From: Elioraea sp051860475
Lineage (GTDB): Bacteria > Pseudomonadota > Alphaproteobacteria > Acetobacterales > Acetobacteraceae
Direction of reading: 5' to 3'
Assembly (NCBI RefSeq): GCF_051860475.1
Contig: NZ_JBHYDW010000075.1
Span: 1 to 21,793 of the forward strand
DNA: 21,793 nucleotides
Position numbers and translations under genes: made by a program. Under the pieces are notes generated by a model. That model worked only from the letters and a program-made list of their open reading frames with translations, was not told where the DNA came from and did not search any database. Below, one piece after another: positions 7,012-15,119 of the stretch (position 1 is the stretch's first letter; each line of letters opens with the position of its first letter).

Positions 7012-7891
7012 GCCACTGTTTCGCCGCCTGGCTCTGGTCGGCGTCGGGCTGATCGGCTCCTCGATCGCGCACGCGGCGCGACGGCGCGGCGAGATCGCCG
7101 GCGAGATCGTCGCGACCGCGCGCACGGCCAAGACCCGCGCGACGGTCGAGCGGCTCGGCCTTGCCGACCGGGTGCTGGCCGATCCGGGCGCCGCGGTCGA
7201 GGGTGCGGATTGCGTGATCCTCTGCACCCCCGTCGGCGCCTATGCCGATGTCGCCGCCGCGATTGCGCCACACCTGGCGAAGGACGCGATCCTCACCGAT
7301 GTCGGCAGCACCAAGCAGAGCGTGATCCGCGATGTCGGCCCGCTGGTGCCGGAGGGCGTGCATTTCGTGCCGGCGCACCCGATCGCGGGCACCGAACATT
7401 CCGGACCCGAAGCCGGCTTCGCCGAGCTGTTCGAGGGCCGCTACTGCATCCTCACCCCGCCTCCGGGCACCGACGACGGCGCGGTCGAGAGGATCGCCGA
7501 GCTCTGGCGCCGCGCGGGCTCCATGGTCGAGGTGATGGAACCCGGCCACCACGACCGGGTGATGGCGATCGTCTCGCATCTTCCCCACCTGATCGCGTTC
7601 ACGATCTGCGGCACCGCCGACGACCTTCAGGACCAGGCGATGCAGGATGTGCTGCGCTTCGCGGCCTCCGGCTTCCGCGACTTCACCCGCATCGCCGCCT
7701 CGGACCCGGTGATGTGGCGCGACGTGTTCCTCAACAACCGCGAGGCGCTGCTCGAGATGACCCAGCGCTTCACCGAGGACATGACAGCGATGGCGCGCGC
7801 GGTGCGCTGGGGCGACAACGCCTACATCGAGGACAAGATCGAACGCGGCCGGCGCATCCGCCGCAGCCTGATCGCGATCAAGCAGGCCTAG
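7004..7891 (+). CDS. tyrA: Prephenate (cyclohexadienyl) dehydrogenase
   Basis: The protein is 295 aa from the ATG at 7004, which lies within the last codons of hisC. It oxidatively decarboxylates prephenate or arogenate with NAD(P)+ toward tyrosine. A Rossmann start LALVGVGLIGSS (9-20), LCTPVGAY (73-80), the DVGSTK turn (99-104), catalytic-region HPIAGTEHSG with His125, and a helical C-terminal domain with GHHD and SHLPHLIAF are all present. The protein is a stand-alone dehydrogenase: the mutase is encoded two genes upstream and no ACT domain is attached. It completes the shikimate-end operon and is followed by a strong hairpin. Substrate choice between prephenate and arogenate is not decided. 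Confidence 0.95.
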   Translation: MPEPLFRRLALVGVGLIGSSIAHAARRRGEIAGEIVATARTAKTRATVERLGLADRVLADPGAAVEGADCVILCTPVGAYADVAAAIAPHLAKDAILTDVGSTKQSVIRDVGPLVPEGVHFVPAHPIAGTEHSGPEAGFAELFEGRYCILTPPPGTDDGAVERIAELWRRAGSMVEVMEPGHHDRVMAIVSHLPHLIAFTICGTADDLQDQAMQDVLRFAASGFRDFTRIAASDPVMWRDVFLNNREALLEMTQRFTEDMTAMARAVRWGDNAYIEDKIERGRRIRRSLIAIKQA

Positions 7892-7898
7892 CGCAGAT

Positions 7899-7926
7899 CC
7901 CGATCAGGTGGACTCGCCTGATCGGG
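7899..7926. terminator. 10-bp perfect stem-loop between convergent genes
   Basis: CCCGATCAGG (7899-7908) and CCTGATCGGG (7917-7926) enclose an 8-nt loop, 8 nt after the tyrA stop and 22 nt after the end of the opposing glycosyltransferase gene. Its symmetry and its place between two converging stops fit a bidirectional terminator, though neither side has a clear T-run. Confidence 0.6.
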
Positions 7927-7948
7927 TGAAGATGCGCGCGAGCACCCT

Positions 7949-9088
7949 TCAGCGCGCCGCGCGCAACAGCGCATCGATCCGCGCCGCCGCTCCGGCCCAA
8001 CTGAACCGCTCGCGTACCAGGGCGCGCGCCGATGCGCCCGCTGCCTGGCGCGCGGCACGGTCGCGCAGCAGCGTCACGATCGCATCCGCAAGGCCGGCGG
8101 GATCGCGGCGCACGAACGCGCCGTGGCCGGGCGGCAGGACAAGGCCGTTGGTCGCGAGGGGCGTCATCACCACCGGCCGCGCGCAGGCCCAGGCCTCCAG
8201 CACCTTGTTCTTGATGCCGACGCCGATCCGCATCGGCGCGACCGACACCCAGGCACGGCCGAGCACGGTCACGATGTCGGGCACGTCCGCCGCGACCACG
8301 ATGCCCGGCTGCGCGGCGAGCGCGCGGATCTCGGGCGCCGGCGCACGACCGGCAATCACGAACCGCGCACCCGGCACGGCCTCGGCGATGCGTGGCCAGA
8401 TCTGCTCGGCCGCGAACAGCGTAGCATCCACATTCGGCGCGTAGCCGAGCGAGCCGAGAAACACCACGGTCGGGACCACGTCCTCCTCGACCAACCGCTC
8501 CGTTGGCGGCACGGCCACCCCGTTCGGCACCACGTGCACGGTGTCGCGCCCACCGATCCGGCGCATCCATGCGGCGTCGCGCTCGCCCACCAGCACCGTC
8601 GCGCTGAAGCTCCATACCGTGCGCCGTGCGTATCGTATCGCGACTGGAACCTCCGCGAGGCTGCGCAGCCGTGCCCGCAATCCCCGTCCGCTGAGTGCGG
8701 CGCGCCAGAACTCCAGCGGATTGCAGTCGATCATGTCCATCACCGCGGGCGGCAGCCCGGCGTCGTCGAACCACACCGCCTCGGCGCCGGGGAACACCAG
8801 CGCGCGTGCGGCCGGGCGCTCGGCGAGGGCCGTGCGCACGGCGGCGCGCAGCGGTGCATCGTCGAAGCGCCACGGATAGGTGAGCCCGCTGCCCGTCAGC
8901 GCGACCGGAACGCAGGTGATGGCGCAGGGTACGACGTCGGTCGGGGCAACCAGCGTGATCCGCCACGCCCCCGCCAGCCCCTCGAGCAGGTTCGCGACCC
9001 GCAGCCCGTACCCGTCGCGCACGGGCCAGGGCGGCCTGGTGCAGACCGCGAGCAGCGTCGATTCTGCGGCGTCCGCCTCGGTCGCCAC
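7949..9088 (-). CDS. Glycosyltransferase, GT-B fold (GT4-like)
   Basis: The protein is 379 aa. The N-terminal half begins TLLAVCTRPPWPVRDGYGLR (11-30), a glycine-containing acceptor-side loop seen in sugar transferases of the exopolysaccharide (EpsH/PEP-CTERM-associated) type. The linker VHVVPNGVAV (184-193) and VVFLGSLGYAPN (208-219) open the donor domain, and GVGIKNKVLEAWACARPVV (289-307) is the nucleotide-sugar-binding E-containing block. It probably adds a sugar to a polysaccharide or lipid carrier at the cytoplasmic face of the membrane; donor and acceptor are unknown. The start is a GTG at 9088 with only one base between it and the stop of the DUF2125 gene, so translational coupling is likely. 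No other polysaccharide gene adjoins it; two relatives lie 6-10 kb away. Confidence 0.87.
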   Translation of the reverse strand: MATEADAAESTLLAVCTRPPWPVRDGYGLRVANLLEGLAGAWRITLVAPTDVVPCAITCVPVALTGSGLTYPWRFDDAPLRAAVRTALAERPAARALVFPGAEAVWFDDAGLPPAVMDMIDCNPLEFWRAALSGRGLRARLRSLAEVPVAIRYARRTVWSFSATVLVGERDAAWMRRIGGRDTVHVVPNGVAVPPTERLVEEDVVPTVVFLGSLGYAPNVDATLFAAEQIWPRIAEAVPGARFVIAGRAPAPEIRALAAQPGIVVAADVPDIVTVLGRAWVSVAPMRIGVGIKNKVLEAWACARPVVMTPLATNGLVLPPGHGAFVRRDPAGLADAIVTLLRDRAARQAAGASARALVRERFSWAGAAARIDALLRAAR

Positions 9089-9089
9089 C

Positions 9090-10130
9090 TCAGCGTCTGC
9101 CGAGCGCGTAGGGGCCGCGCGGCCAGCGGATCTCCGGCAGCCGGGCGATCGGGATGCGCGCCGCCGTCAGCGTGCGGTCCTCCAGCGCGACCGGCAGCTC
9201 CACCTCGGAGCCCCCGCCCGGCGCCGGCCGCGACACCGCGGTCAGCGCGAGCCGCACGATCGCGAGCGCCTGGCGGTCGATCAGCCCGGCATTGCCCACC
9301 GCCTCCAGCGCCGGCCGCCAGTTGGCGATACGGATCGTTCCGGAACCCATCGGCTGCAGCGCGCCGTCGAGCGCCAGCGTCGCCCCGGCCGAGAGCGCGA
9401 GCGGCCCCCAGGCGATGGCCAAGCGGCGGAGCTCGATCTGCCCCGCCTCCTCGCGCCACGCGCGAAGAGAGGCCTCGGCGTCGGCGCCGGGCGGGACGGT
9501 CCCGGAGACCGCAACTTCTCCTGACACGGTCCGGATCACACGTCCGAACGGCACCTCCGCCCCGGGCCCGAGCCGTACGCCTGCGAGCGCCAGGGATACC
9601 GTCTGGTTCGGCTCTGCCGCCGTGTCGCGGTGCACGCCGGAAACGCGAAGCGTCTCGATCTGCACTGTCTCCGCGCCCTGCACCAGGGTCAGGTCCGCGC
9701 CGTCGAGGTGCCAGCGCCGCTGCGACCCTTCCGGACCGACCCGGAACGACGCCACCAGCGTCGCGGCCTCGATGTCGGCGGGCTCGATCCCGGCTGCGCC
9801 GGGGAATGCGACGCGGCAGGGGCAATGGAACACCACGCTCACCTCGCGCGGTGACGCCAGGCGCGCCCCGGCCTCAACGCGCACGGCCTCGAGCACCATT
9901 GCCGGCGCGAAGCCCGATGGGGGCCGCCGCAGTTCGGGCCGCTCGATCGTCGCCGTTGCCCGCACCGGCCAGCCCCCGCGCGCGGCCCCGCCATGGCGCA
10001 TGGTCTCGCCACCAGGGCCGACACCGTCCATGGCGCCGATCACCGCGCTGCCGAGCAGCCACCACCATGCGCCATGGGCGGGCGCCGCGACGACCACCAG
10101 CGCAACCAGGAGCCAACCGATCCGACGCAT
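9090..10130 (-). CDS. DUF2125 family protein, membrane-anchored or exported
   Basis: The protein is 346 aa. The start is set at the ATG at 10130 because AAGGAG stands seven nt upstream (AAGGAGCGTT-ATG); the frame is open further back but without a ribosome site. Residues 4-27 form a hydrophobic helix (IGWLLVALVVVAAPAHGAWW) that could be a signal anchor or an uncleaved signal peptide. The rest is beta-rich with repeated amphipathic strands and a FHCPCRVAFPG segment. I recognise it as DUF2125, an alphaproteobacterial family whose members are often next to tyrA; function is not established, and an envelope role is inference. It precedes the glycosyltransferase with nearly overlapping ends. Family assignment comes from overall pattern and context. 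Confidence 0.72.
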   Translation of the reverse strand: MRRIGWLLVALVVVAAPAHGAWWWLLGSAVIGAMDGVGPGGETMRHGGAARGGWPVRATATIERPELRRPPSGFAPAMVLEAVRVEAGARLASPREVSVVFHCPCRVAFPGAAGIEPADIEAATLVASFRVGPEGSQRRWHLDGADLTLVQGAETVQIETLRVSGVHRDTAAEPNQTVSLALAGVRLGPGAEVPFGRVIRTVSGEVAVSGTVPPGADAEASLRAWREEAGQIELRRLAIAWGPLALSAGATLALDGALQPMGSGTIRIANWRPALEAVGNAGLIDRQALAIVRLALTAVSRPAPGGGSEVELPVALEDRTLTAARIPIARLPEIRWPRGPYALGRR

Positions 10131-10450
10131 AACGCTCCTTGTCCTGCCGCTTCGGACCCAAGCTATAGCGGTCTGCTTGCAGCCTGCCGACACACCGGCA
10201 CTCGTCCACACCGACCAGGCTCGGTGGGCACCCCACATCGAGCCCGAATAAAGCCAAGACTAATCAATGTACTATGGCTCTCTGCTTGAGTTGTCTGGAA
10301 AGCTGGGGGATGCCGAACTCACAGAGTTGTCCACAGGCTCGGCACCGGCCGCCGCGGCCGCAAGGGTGGCGCGCAGAGGCCGGGCACCTCATTTCCCGCG
10401 AACGCGCTAGACTGCATTCTCGATTCCGCTGTCCCGACCACCGAACCGAC
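10131..10450. other. Divergent intergenic region between DUF2125 gene and xthA
   Basis: This is 320 nt without a convincing gene and less GC-rich around 10240-10300. It must hold the promoters of both flanking genes. Candidates are weak: a TATAGC hexamer on the minus strand at 10162-10167, about 32 nt before the DUF2125 start, and TAGACT on the plus strand at 10408-10413, 37 nt before xthA. Neither has a good -35. A short stem CACCGA/TCGGTG lies at 10209-10226, and a single sequence one mismatch from the DnaA box lies at 10327-10335. Confidence 0.5.
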
Positions 10451-11278
10451 ATGGCCCGACGTCCCAAGCGCCTGCGTCTCGTCACCTGGAACATCAATTC
10501 CGTCCGTCTCCGGCTCGCCAGACTCGCCGACCTCGCGGTCGCGCTGGAGCCTGACGTCATCTGCCTGCAGGAGACCAAGGTCACGGATGCCGAGTTCCCG
10601 CTGCGCGAGGTCCGCGCGACCGGCTACCGGCACATCGTGATCAGGGGCGAGAAGGGCTACAACGGGGTTGCGATCCTCTCGCGCATTCCGCTCGCGCGCG
10701 TCGCGGACACGCCGAACTGGTGCGGCAAGGGCGACTGCCGGCATCTCGCGGTGGATCTCGACATCCCCGGCGCGCCGGTGCGGCTGCACAACTTCTATGT
10801 CCCGGCGGGCGGCGACATCCCCGACCCGGAGGCCAATCCCAAATTCCGCCACAAGCTCGACTTCGTGACGGAAGCGGCGCGATGGTTCGGCAACGGCGCA
10901 GCCAAAGGTGGACGGCAGATCATTGCCGGCGACCTCAACATCGCGCCGCTGCCCGACGATGTCTGGAGCCACCGCCAGCTGCTCGACGTGGTGTCGCACA
11001 CGCCGGTCGAGACCAATCTGCTGGGGACGTGGCAGGCGACGGCGGAGGGGTGGATCGACACGATGCGCCATTTCGTACCGCCGCCGCAGAAGCTGTACTC
11101 GTGGTGGTCTTACCGCAACCGGGACTGGCGGCTGTCGGACCGCGGCCGCCGGCTCGACCATATCTGGGTCACGCCTGACATGGCCGGCACGTTGAAGGCC
11201 GGGCAGATCATGAAGGACGCGCGCGACTGGCCGCTCGCCTCGGACCACGTGCCGGTCTGCATCGAGATGCTGGTCTGA
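10451..11278 (+). CDS. xthA: Exodeoxyribonuclease III (AP endonuclease)
   Basis: The protein is 275 aa from the ATG at 10451 (MARRPKRLRLVTWNIN). It belongs to the EEP nuclease superfamily and cleaves abasic sites and removes 3' blocks in base-excision repair. Catalytic landmarks are complete: Asn14 in WNINSVR, Glu41 in LQETK, Tyr116 in NFYVPAG, Asp161 and Asn163 in GDLNIAP, Asp236 in RLDHIWV, and Asp265-His266 in SDHVPV. The length equals the family norm. The frame continues upstream for 59 codons, but that stretch is not family-like. It is transcribed alone, and its stop is only 3 bp from the stop of the converging nucleoside transporter. Confidence 0.95.
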   Translation: MARRPKRLRLVTWNINSVRLRLARLADLAVALEPDVICLQETKVTDAEFPLREVRATGYRHIVIRGEKGYNGVAILSRIPLARVADTPNWCGKGDCRHLAVDLDIPGAPVRLHNFYVPAGGDIPDPEANPKFRHKLDFVTEAARWFGNGAAKGGRQIIAGDLNIAPLPDDVWSHRQLLDVVSHTPVETNLLGTWQATAEGWIDTMRHFVPPPQKLYSWWSYRNRDWRLSDRGRRLDHIWVTPDMAGTLKAGQIMKDARDWPLASDHVPVCIEMLV

Positions 11279-11281
11279 GCG

Positions 11282-12532
11282 TCAGGGCCACGTCAGCACG
11301 CCGACCACGGCGCCCGTCATCAGGCAGGCGAGCGTGCCACCGATCACGGCGGGAATGCCGAGGCGGGCGATGTCGTCGCGTCGTTCCGGCACCAGCGCAA
11401 TCATGCCGCCGACCATGATGCCGAGGCTGCCGGGGTTGGCGAAGCCGCAGAGAGCGTAGGCAAGGATGGTGCGGCTGCGCTCCTCCAGCGCCGCACCGCT
11501 CCGCGCGAGATCGAGATAGGCGACGAATTCGTTGATGATGGTCTTGAGGCCGAGCAGGCGCCCGGCCTCGGCGGCGTCGGCCGGCGCGATGCCCATGGCC
11601 AAGGCGAAAGGGCGCATGGCGATGCCGGCCCAGTGCTGGAGCGGCTCGCCGCTCAGCGGCACGATCGCCTCGTTGAGCAGCGCGACGAGGGCAATGAACA
11701 CGATCAGGGACGCGATCACGCCGAGCATGATCGCCAGCCCCTCGGCGGTGCCGCGCGCGATCGCCTCCATCGAGGTGGCGTACAGCCGTGGCGCGACCGC
11801 CTGTTCGGGCGGCGTGGCGGGCGCATCGGTCTCCGGGCGCATCAGCCGCGCGACCAGCACCGCCGCGGGCGCGCTGATCACGCTCGCGGTCAGCAGGTGG
11901 CCGGCGGCGTCGGGCAGGACGTCACGCAGGAAGATCGCGTAGATCGCGAGCGTGTTGCCGCTGATGGTCGCCATGCCCGCGGTCATCACCACGAACAGCT
12001 CGGCGCGCGAGAGCGCCGCCAGATAGGGCCGCACCAGCAGCGGCGCCTCGACCATGCCGACGAAGATGTTGGCCGCGGTGGCGAAGCCCGCCGCGCCCGA
12101 GAGCGCGAAGCCGCGACGCAGCACGCGGGCGAGCGCGCCGACGACGGCGGGCAGCACGCGCCAGTGGTAGAGCAGCGCCGAGAGCGCGCCGATGACCAGG
12201 ATCAGCGGCAGCACGCGGAAGGCGAGGATGAACGAGGCGCCGGGCGCGGTCTCGGCGAAGGGCAGGGCACCGCCGCCGAGATAGCCGAACACCAGGCTGG
12301 TGCCGGTCTCGGTCGCGCGCTGGAGCGCATCGACCGCGTGGCCGATCGCGCCGATCGCGCGCCGCAGCGGCGGGATGGCGAGCAGCGCGGCGGCAACCGC
12401 GATCTGCAGCGCGAGACCCATCGTGACCATCCGCCACGGCACGGCCGCGCGTCGCGTCGCCAGCGCGCCCAACGCCCAGGCGAGGGCGACGAAGCCGACC
12501 AGCCCAAGCGCCGAGACGAACTGCGCGTTCAT
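11282..12532 (-). CDS. nupC: Concentrative nucleoside transporter (CNT/NupC family)
   Basis: The protein is 416 aa, very hydrophobic, with about 8-10 helices, in the inner membrane. Family signatures are VFGYLGGGALPF (81-92), ANIFVGMVEAPLLVRPYL (154-171), TAGMATISGNTLAIY (184-198), GLKTIINEFVAY (328-339) and CGFANPGSLG (362-371). CNT proteins import nucleosides with Na+ or H+. The substrate-site motif reads G-M-V-E-A-P. Its ATG overlaps the rmuC stop as ATGA, so it is translated from the same message as rmuC and purH; nucleoside salvage beside de novo purine synthesis makes metabolic sense. Ion coupling and base preference are not decided. Confidence 0.93.
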   Translation of the reverse strand: MNAQFVSALGLVGFVALAWALGALATRRAAVPWRMVTMGLALQIAVAAALLAIPPLRRAIGAIGHAVDALQRATETGTSLVFGYLGGGALPFAETAPGASFILAFRVLPLILVIGALSALLYHWRVLPAVVGALARVLRRGFALSGAAGFATAANIFVGMVEAPLLVRPYLAALSRAELFVVMTAGMATISGNTLAIYAIFLRDVLPDAAGHLLTASVISAPAAVLVARLMRPETDAPATPPEQAVAPRLYATSMEAIARGTAEGLAIMLGVIASLIVFIALVALLNEAIVPLSGEPLQHWAGIAMRPFALAMGIAPADAAEAGRLLGLKTIINEFVAYLDLARSGAALEERSRTILAYALCGFANPGSLGIMVGGMIALVPERRDDIARLGIPAVIGGTLACLMTGAVVGVLTWP

Positions 12533-13545
12533 TCCTTGTCGGTCTCGATCGCCGCGACGTGGCCGGCGCGGCGGCGGATCGCCTCGGCTGAGACCTCGAT
12601 ACCCTGGATGTCGGCGCGTGCCTGGTCGAGATGCCGGCGCAGCGCGGTGACGCGCTCGCCGAGGCGGCCGGCGTCCTCGGCCAAACGCGCCACCCCCGCC
12701 TGGATCGCGCGCGCCTCATCGCGCAGCCGCGCGTCGCGCAGCACCGCGGCGAGCGTGGTCAGCACGGCCATCAGCGTGGTCGGCGAGGTGATCCAGACGC
12801 GCCGGCGGATCGCGTCCTCGACGACCTGCGGGAAGTCGGCGTGCAGCGCGGCGTACACCGCCTCGCTGGGCACGAACAGGATCGCGCCGTCGGCAGTCTC
12901 GCCGGGCACGACGTATTTCGCCGCCACGGCCTTCACATGCGCGAGCACATCGGCGGCGAAATCGCGGCCGGCGGCGATGCGCGCGGCGTCGCTCTCGGCG
13001 GCGCGCAGGCGGCGGAACGCCTCGAGCGGGAACTTGCTGTCCACCGCGATCGGGCCGGGCGGCATCGGCAGCCGGATCAGCGCATCGGCGCGCGCGCCGG
13101 TGGACAGCGTGTGCTGGAACGACAGCGCCGCGGCCGGCAGGGCGTCGCGCAGCAGCGCCTCCATCTGCGCCTCGCCGAGTGCGCCGCGCGCCTGCCGGTT
13201 CGACAGCACTGCCGAGAGATCCGTCACCTGCGCCGTGAGTGCCGACAGGTTCGCCTGCGCCGAGTCCAGCACCGAGAGCCGCTCGCCCATGCGCGCCAGC
13301 CCCTCGGCGATCGCGAGCTGCTGCGCGGCGAGCCGGTCGGCCAGCGCGGTCTCCTGCGAGGCGAGCGCCATCCCCTGGGCCTGCGCGGTGCGCGTGAGCT
13401 GATCCAGCCGTCCGGAGAGCTGCGCCAGTCCGGAAATCAGCTCAGGCGGCACCGCTGGCCGGCGCAGCAGCAGCACGGCGACAAGCAGCGCGAGCCCGAG
13501 CGCGATCCAGGCGAGCGGTGCGTCGGCGAGAGAGGCGATGCTCAA
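12529..13545 (-). CDS. rmuC: DNA recombination protein RmuC
   Basis: The protein is 338 aa, shorter than the E. coli protein of about 475. An N-terminal helix WIALGLALLVAVLLL (13-27) is followed by a coiled coil (about 33-118) rich in Ala/Gln/Leu. Then comes the RmuC nuclease-like core: RGALGEAQMEALLRD (120-134), PIAVDSKFPLEAF (165-177), YVVPGETADGAILFVPSEAVY (211-231) and VWITSPTTLMAVL (250-262). The family limits recombination between short inverted repeats and has a PD-(D/E)XK-like fold. The start is taken as TTG at 13545, which overlaps the purH stop and preserves the membrane helix; the first in-frame ATG would remove it. The downstream ATGA overlap with nupC indicates coupling. Confidence 0.92.
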   Translation of the reverse strand: MSIASLADAPLAWIALGLALLVAVLLLRRPAVPPELISGLAQLSGRLDQLTRTAQAQGMALASQETALADRLAAQQLAIAEGLARMGERLSVLDSAQANLSALTAQVTDLSAVLSNRQARGALGEAQMEALLRDALPAAALSFQHTLSTGARADALIRLPMPPGPIAVDSKFPLEAFRRLRAAESDAARIAAGRDFAADVLAHVKAVAAKYVVPGETADGAILFVPSEAVYAALHADFPQVVEDAIRRRVWITSPTTLMAVLTTLAAVLRDARLRDEARAIQAGVARLAEDAGRLGERVTALRRHLDQARADIQGIEVSAEAIRRRAGHVAAIETDKE

Positions 13546-15119
13546 TGGCGGAAGTGCCTCATCCCGGTGAGCACCATCGCGAGCCCGCGCTCGTCGGCCG
13601 CCGCGATCACCTCGGCGTCGCGCATCGACCCGCCGGGCTGGATCACTGCCGTGGCCCCCGCCTCGGCCGCGGCGATCAGCCCGTCGGCGAAGGGGAAGAA
13701 CGCGTCGGACGCCACCACCGAGCCCTTCGCCAGCGTCTCCGGCAACCCCGCCGCCTTCGCCGCCTCGGCTGCCTTCCATGCGGCGATGCGCGCGGAGTCG
13801 ATGCGGCTCATCTGGCCTGCCCCGATGCCGACGGTCGCGCCGTCCTTCGCATAGACGATCGCGTTCGACTTCACGTGCTTGGCCACCCGGAAGGCGAAGA
13901 CGAGATCCGCGAGTTCCGTCTCGGTCGGTGCACGCTTCGTGACCACCTTCCGCGTCTCGCGTGTCGTGCGGCCGGCATCGCGCGTCTGCGCCAGGAACCC
14001 GCCGCCGACACTGCGCAGTGTCGTGCCGGGTGTCGCCGGGTCGGGCAGGCCGTGCGCGAGCAGCAGGCGCAGGTTCTTCTTGCGCGCGAACACCGCCTTC
14101 GCCGCGTCGGAGGCGTCGGGCGCGATCACCACCTCGGTGAAGATCGCCGCGATCCTCTCGGCCGTCGCCGCGTCGAGCGGACGATTCGCCGCCACGATGC
14201 CGCCGAAGGCCGACACGGGATCGCAGCGCAGCGCGAGATCCCAGGCGGCTGCGAGGTCGCGGGCGGCGGCAACACCGCACGGATTCGCGTGCTTGACGAT
14301 GACGATCGCCGCGTCGTCGAACTCCGCGACGCACTCATAGGCGGCGTCGGTGTCGTTGATGTTGTTGTAGGAGAGCTCCTTGCCCCGCACCTGCGTGGCG
14401 GTGGCCACACCCGGGCGGCGGTCGGTGACGTAGAACGCCGCCTGCTGGTGCGGGTTCTCGCCGTAGCGCAGCGTCTGCGCGAGGCGCCCCGAGACCGTGA
14501 GCCGCGGCGGGAAGGCGACGCCGTTCTGCGCCGAGAACCAGGCGCTGATGGCCGCGTCGTAGGCGGCCGTGCGGGCATAGGCCTCGGCGGCGAGGCGGCG
14601 GCGCGTCGAAAGCGTGGTGCCGCCATGCTCGGCGATCTCTTCCGTGACGGCGGCGAGTTGCGCGGGGTCGGTGATCACAGTCACCCATTCGTGGTTCTTC
14701 GCCGCCGCACGGATCAGCGCCGGGCCGCCGATGTCGATCTGTTCGATGCAGGTGGCGAACGAAGCGTGCGCGGCGACCGTCTGCTCGAACGGGTAGAGGT
14801 TCACCATCACCAGGTCGATTGGCGCGATGCCGTGCTCGGCCATCTGCGCGAGGTGGTGGGGGTCGTCGTGACGGCCGAGGATTCCGCCGTGGATCTGCGG
14901 CACCAGCGTCTTGACGCGGCCGTCGAGAATCTCGGGGAAGCCGGAGACGGTGGAGACGTCGGTGACCGCAAGACCTGCGTCGCGCAATGCGCGCGCGGTG
15001 CCACCGGTGGAGACGAGGGCGACACCGCGGTCAGCGAGGAGGCGGGCGAAGTCGGCGAGGCCCGACTTGTCGGAGACCGAGAGCAGCGCTCGGCGGAGGG
15101 GAACGAGACCTTCGGGCAT
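13542..15119 (-). CDS. purH: Bifunctional purine biosynthesis protein PurH (AICAR formyltransferase / IMP cyclohydrolase)
   Basis: The protein is 525 aa, of full length, and catalyses the last two steps of IMP synthesis. The IMP cyclohydrolase half shows SVSDKSGLADFARLL (14-28), STGGTARAL (37-45), GRVKTLVPQIHGGILGR (67-83), NLYPF (107-111) and DIGGPALIRAAAKNH (129-143). The transformylase half shows LRYGENPHQQAAFY (217-230), KELSYNNINDTDAA (247-260), Lys276-His277 in VKHANPCG, and the C-terminal PGGSMRD and LTGMRHFRH signature. The ATG at 15119 gives the standard N-terminus. The gene lies in a mixed operon behind polysaccharide genes; the 175 nt before it is a GC-rich palindromic block, and the preceding gene's frame reads 89 nt into it. 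Its stop overlaps the rmuC start. Confidence 0.97.
   Translation of the reverse strand: MPEGLVPLRRALLSVSDKSGLADFARLLADRGVALVSTGGTARALRDAGLAVTDVSTVSGFPEILDGRVKTLVPQIHGGILGRHDDPHHLAQMAEHGIAPIDLVMVNLYPFEQTVAAHASFATCIEQIDIGGPALIRAAAKNHEWVTVITDPAQLAAVTEEIAEHGGTTLSTRRRLAAEAYARTAAYDAAISAWFSAQNGVAFPPRLTVSGRLAQTLRYGENPHQQAAFYVTDRRPGVATATQVRGKELSYNNINDTDAAYECVAEFDDAAIVIVKHANPCGVAAARDLAAAWDLALRCDPVSAFGGIVAANRPLDAATAERIAAIFTEVVIAPDASDAAKAVFARKKNLRLLLAHGLPDPATPGTTLRSVGGGFLAQTRDAGRTTRETRKVVTKRAPTETELADLVFAFRVAKHVKSNAIVYAKDGATVGIGAGQMSRIDSARIAAWKAAEAAKAAGLPETLAKGSVVASDAFFPFADGLIAAAEAGATAVIQPGGSMRDAEVIAAADERGLAMVLTGMRHFRH

Noticed and set aside
10327..10335. TTGTCCACA, one mismatch from the DnaA box
   Set aside because: A single isolated site without an AT-rich unwinding region or neighbouring boxes is no evidence for an origin.
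12529..14334. 601-codon minus-strand frame that includes rmuC
   Set aside because: Only the part from 13545 onward is RmuC. The upstream part is purH DNA in another frame.
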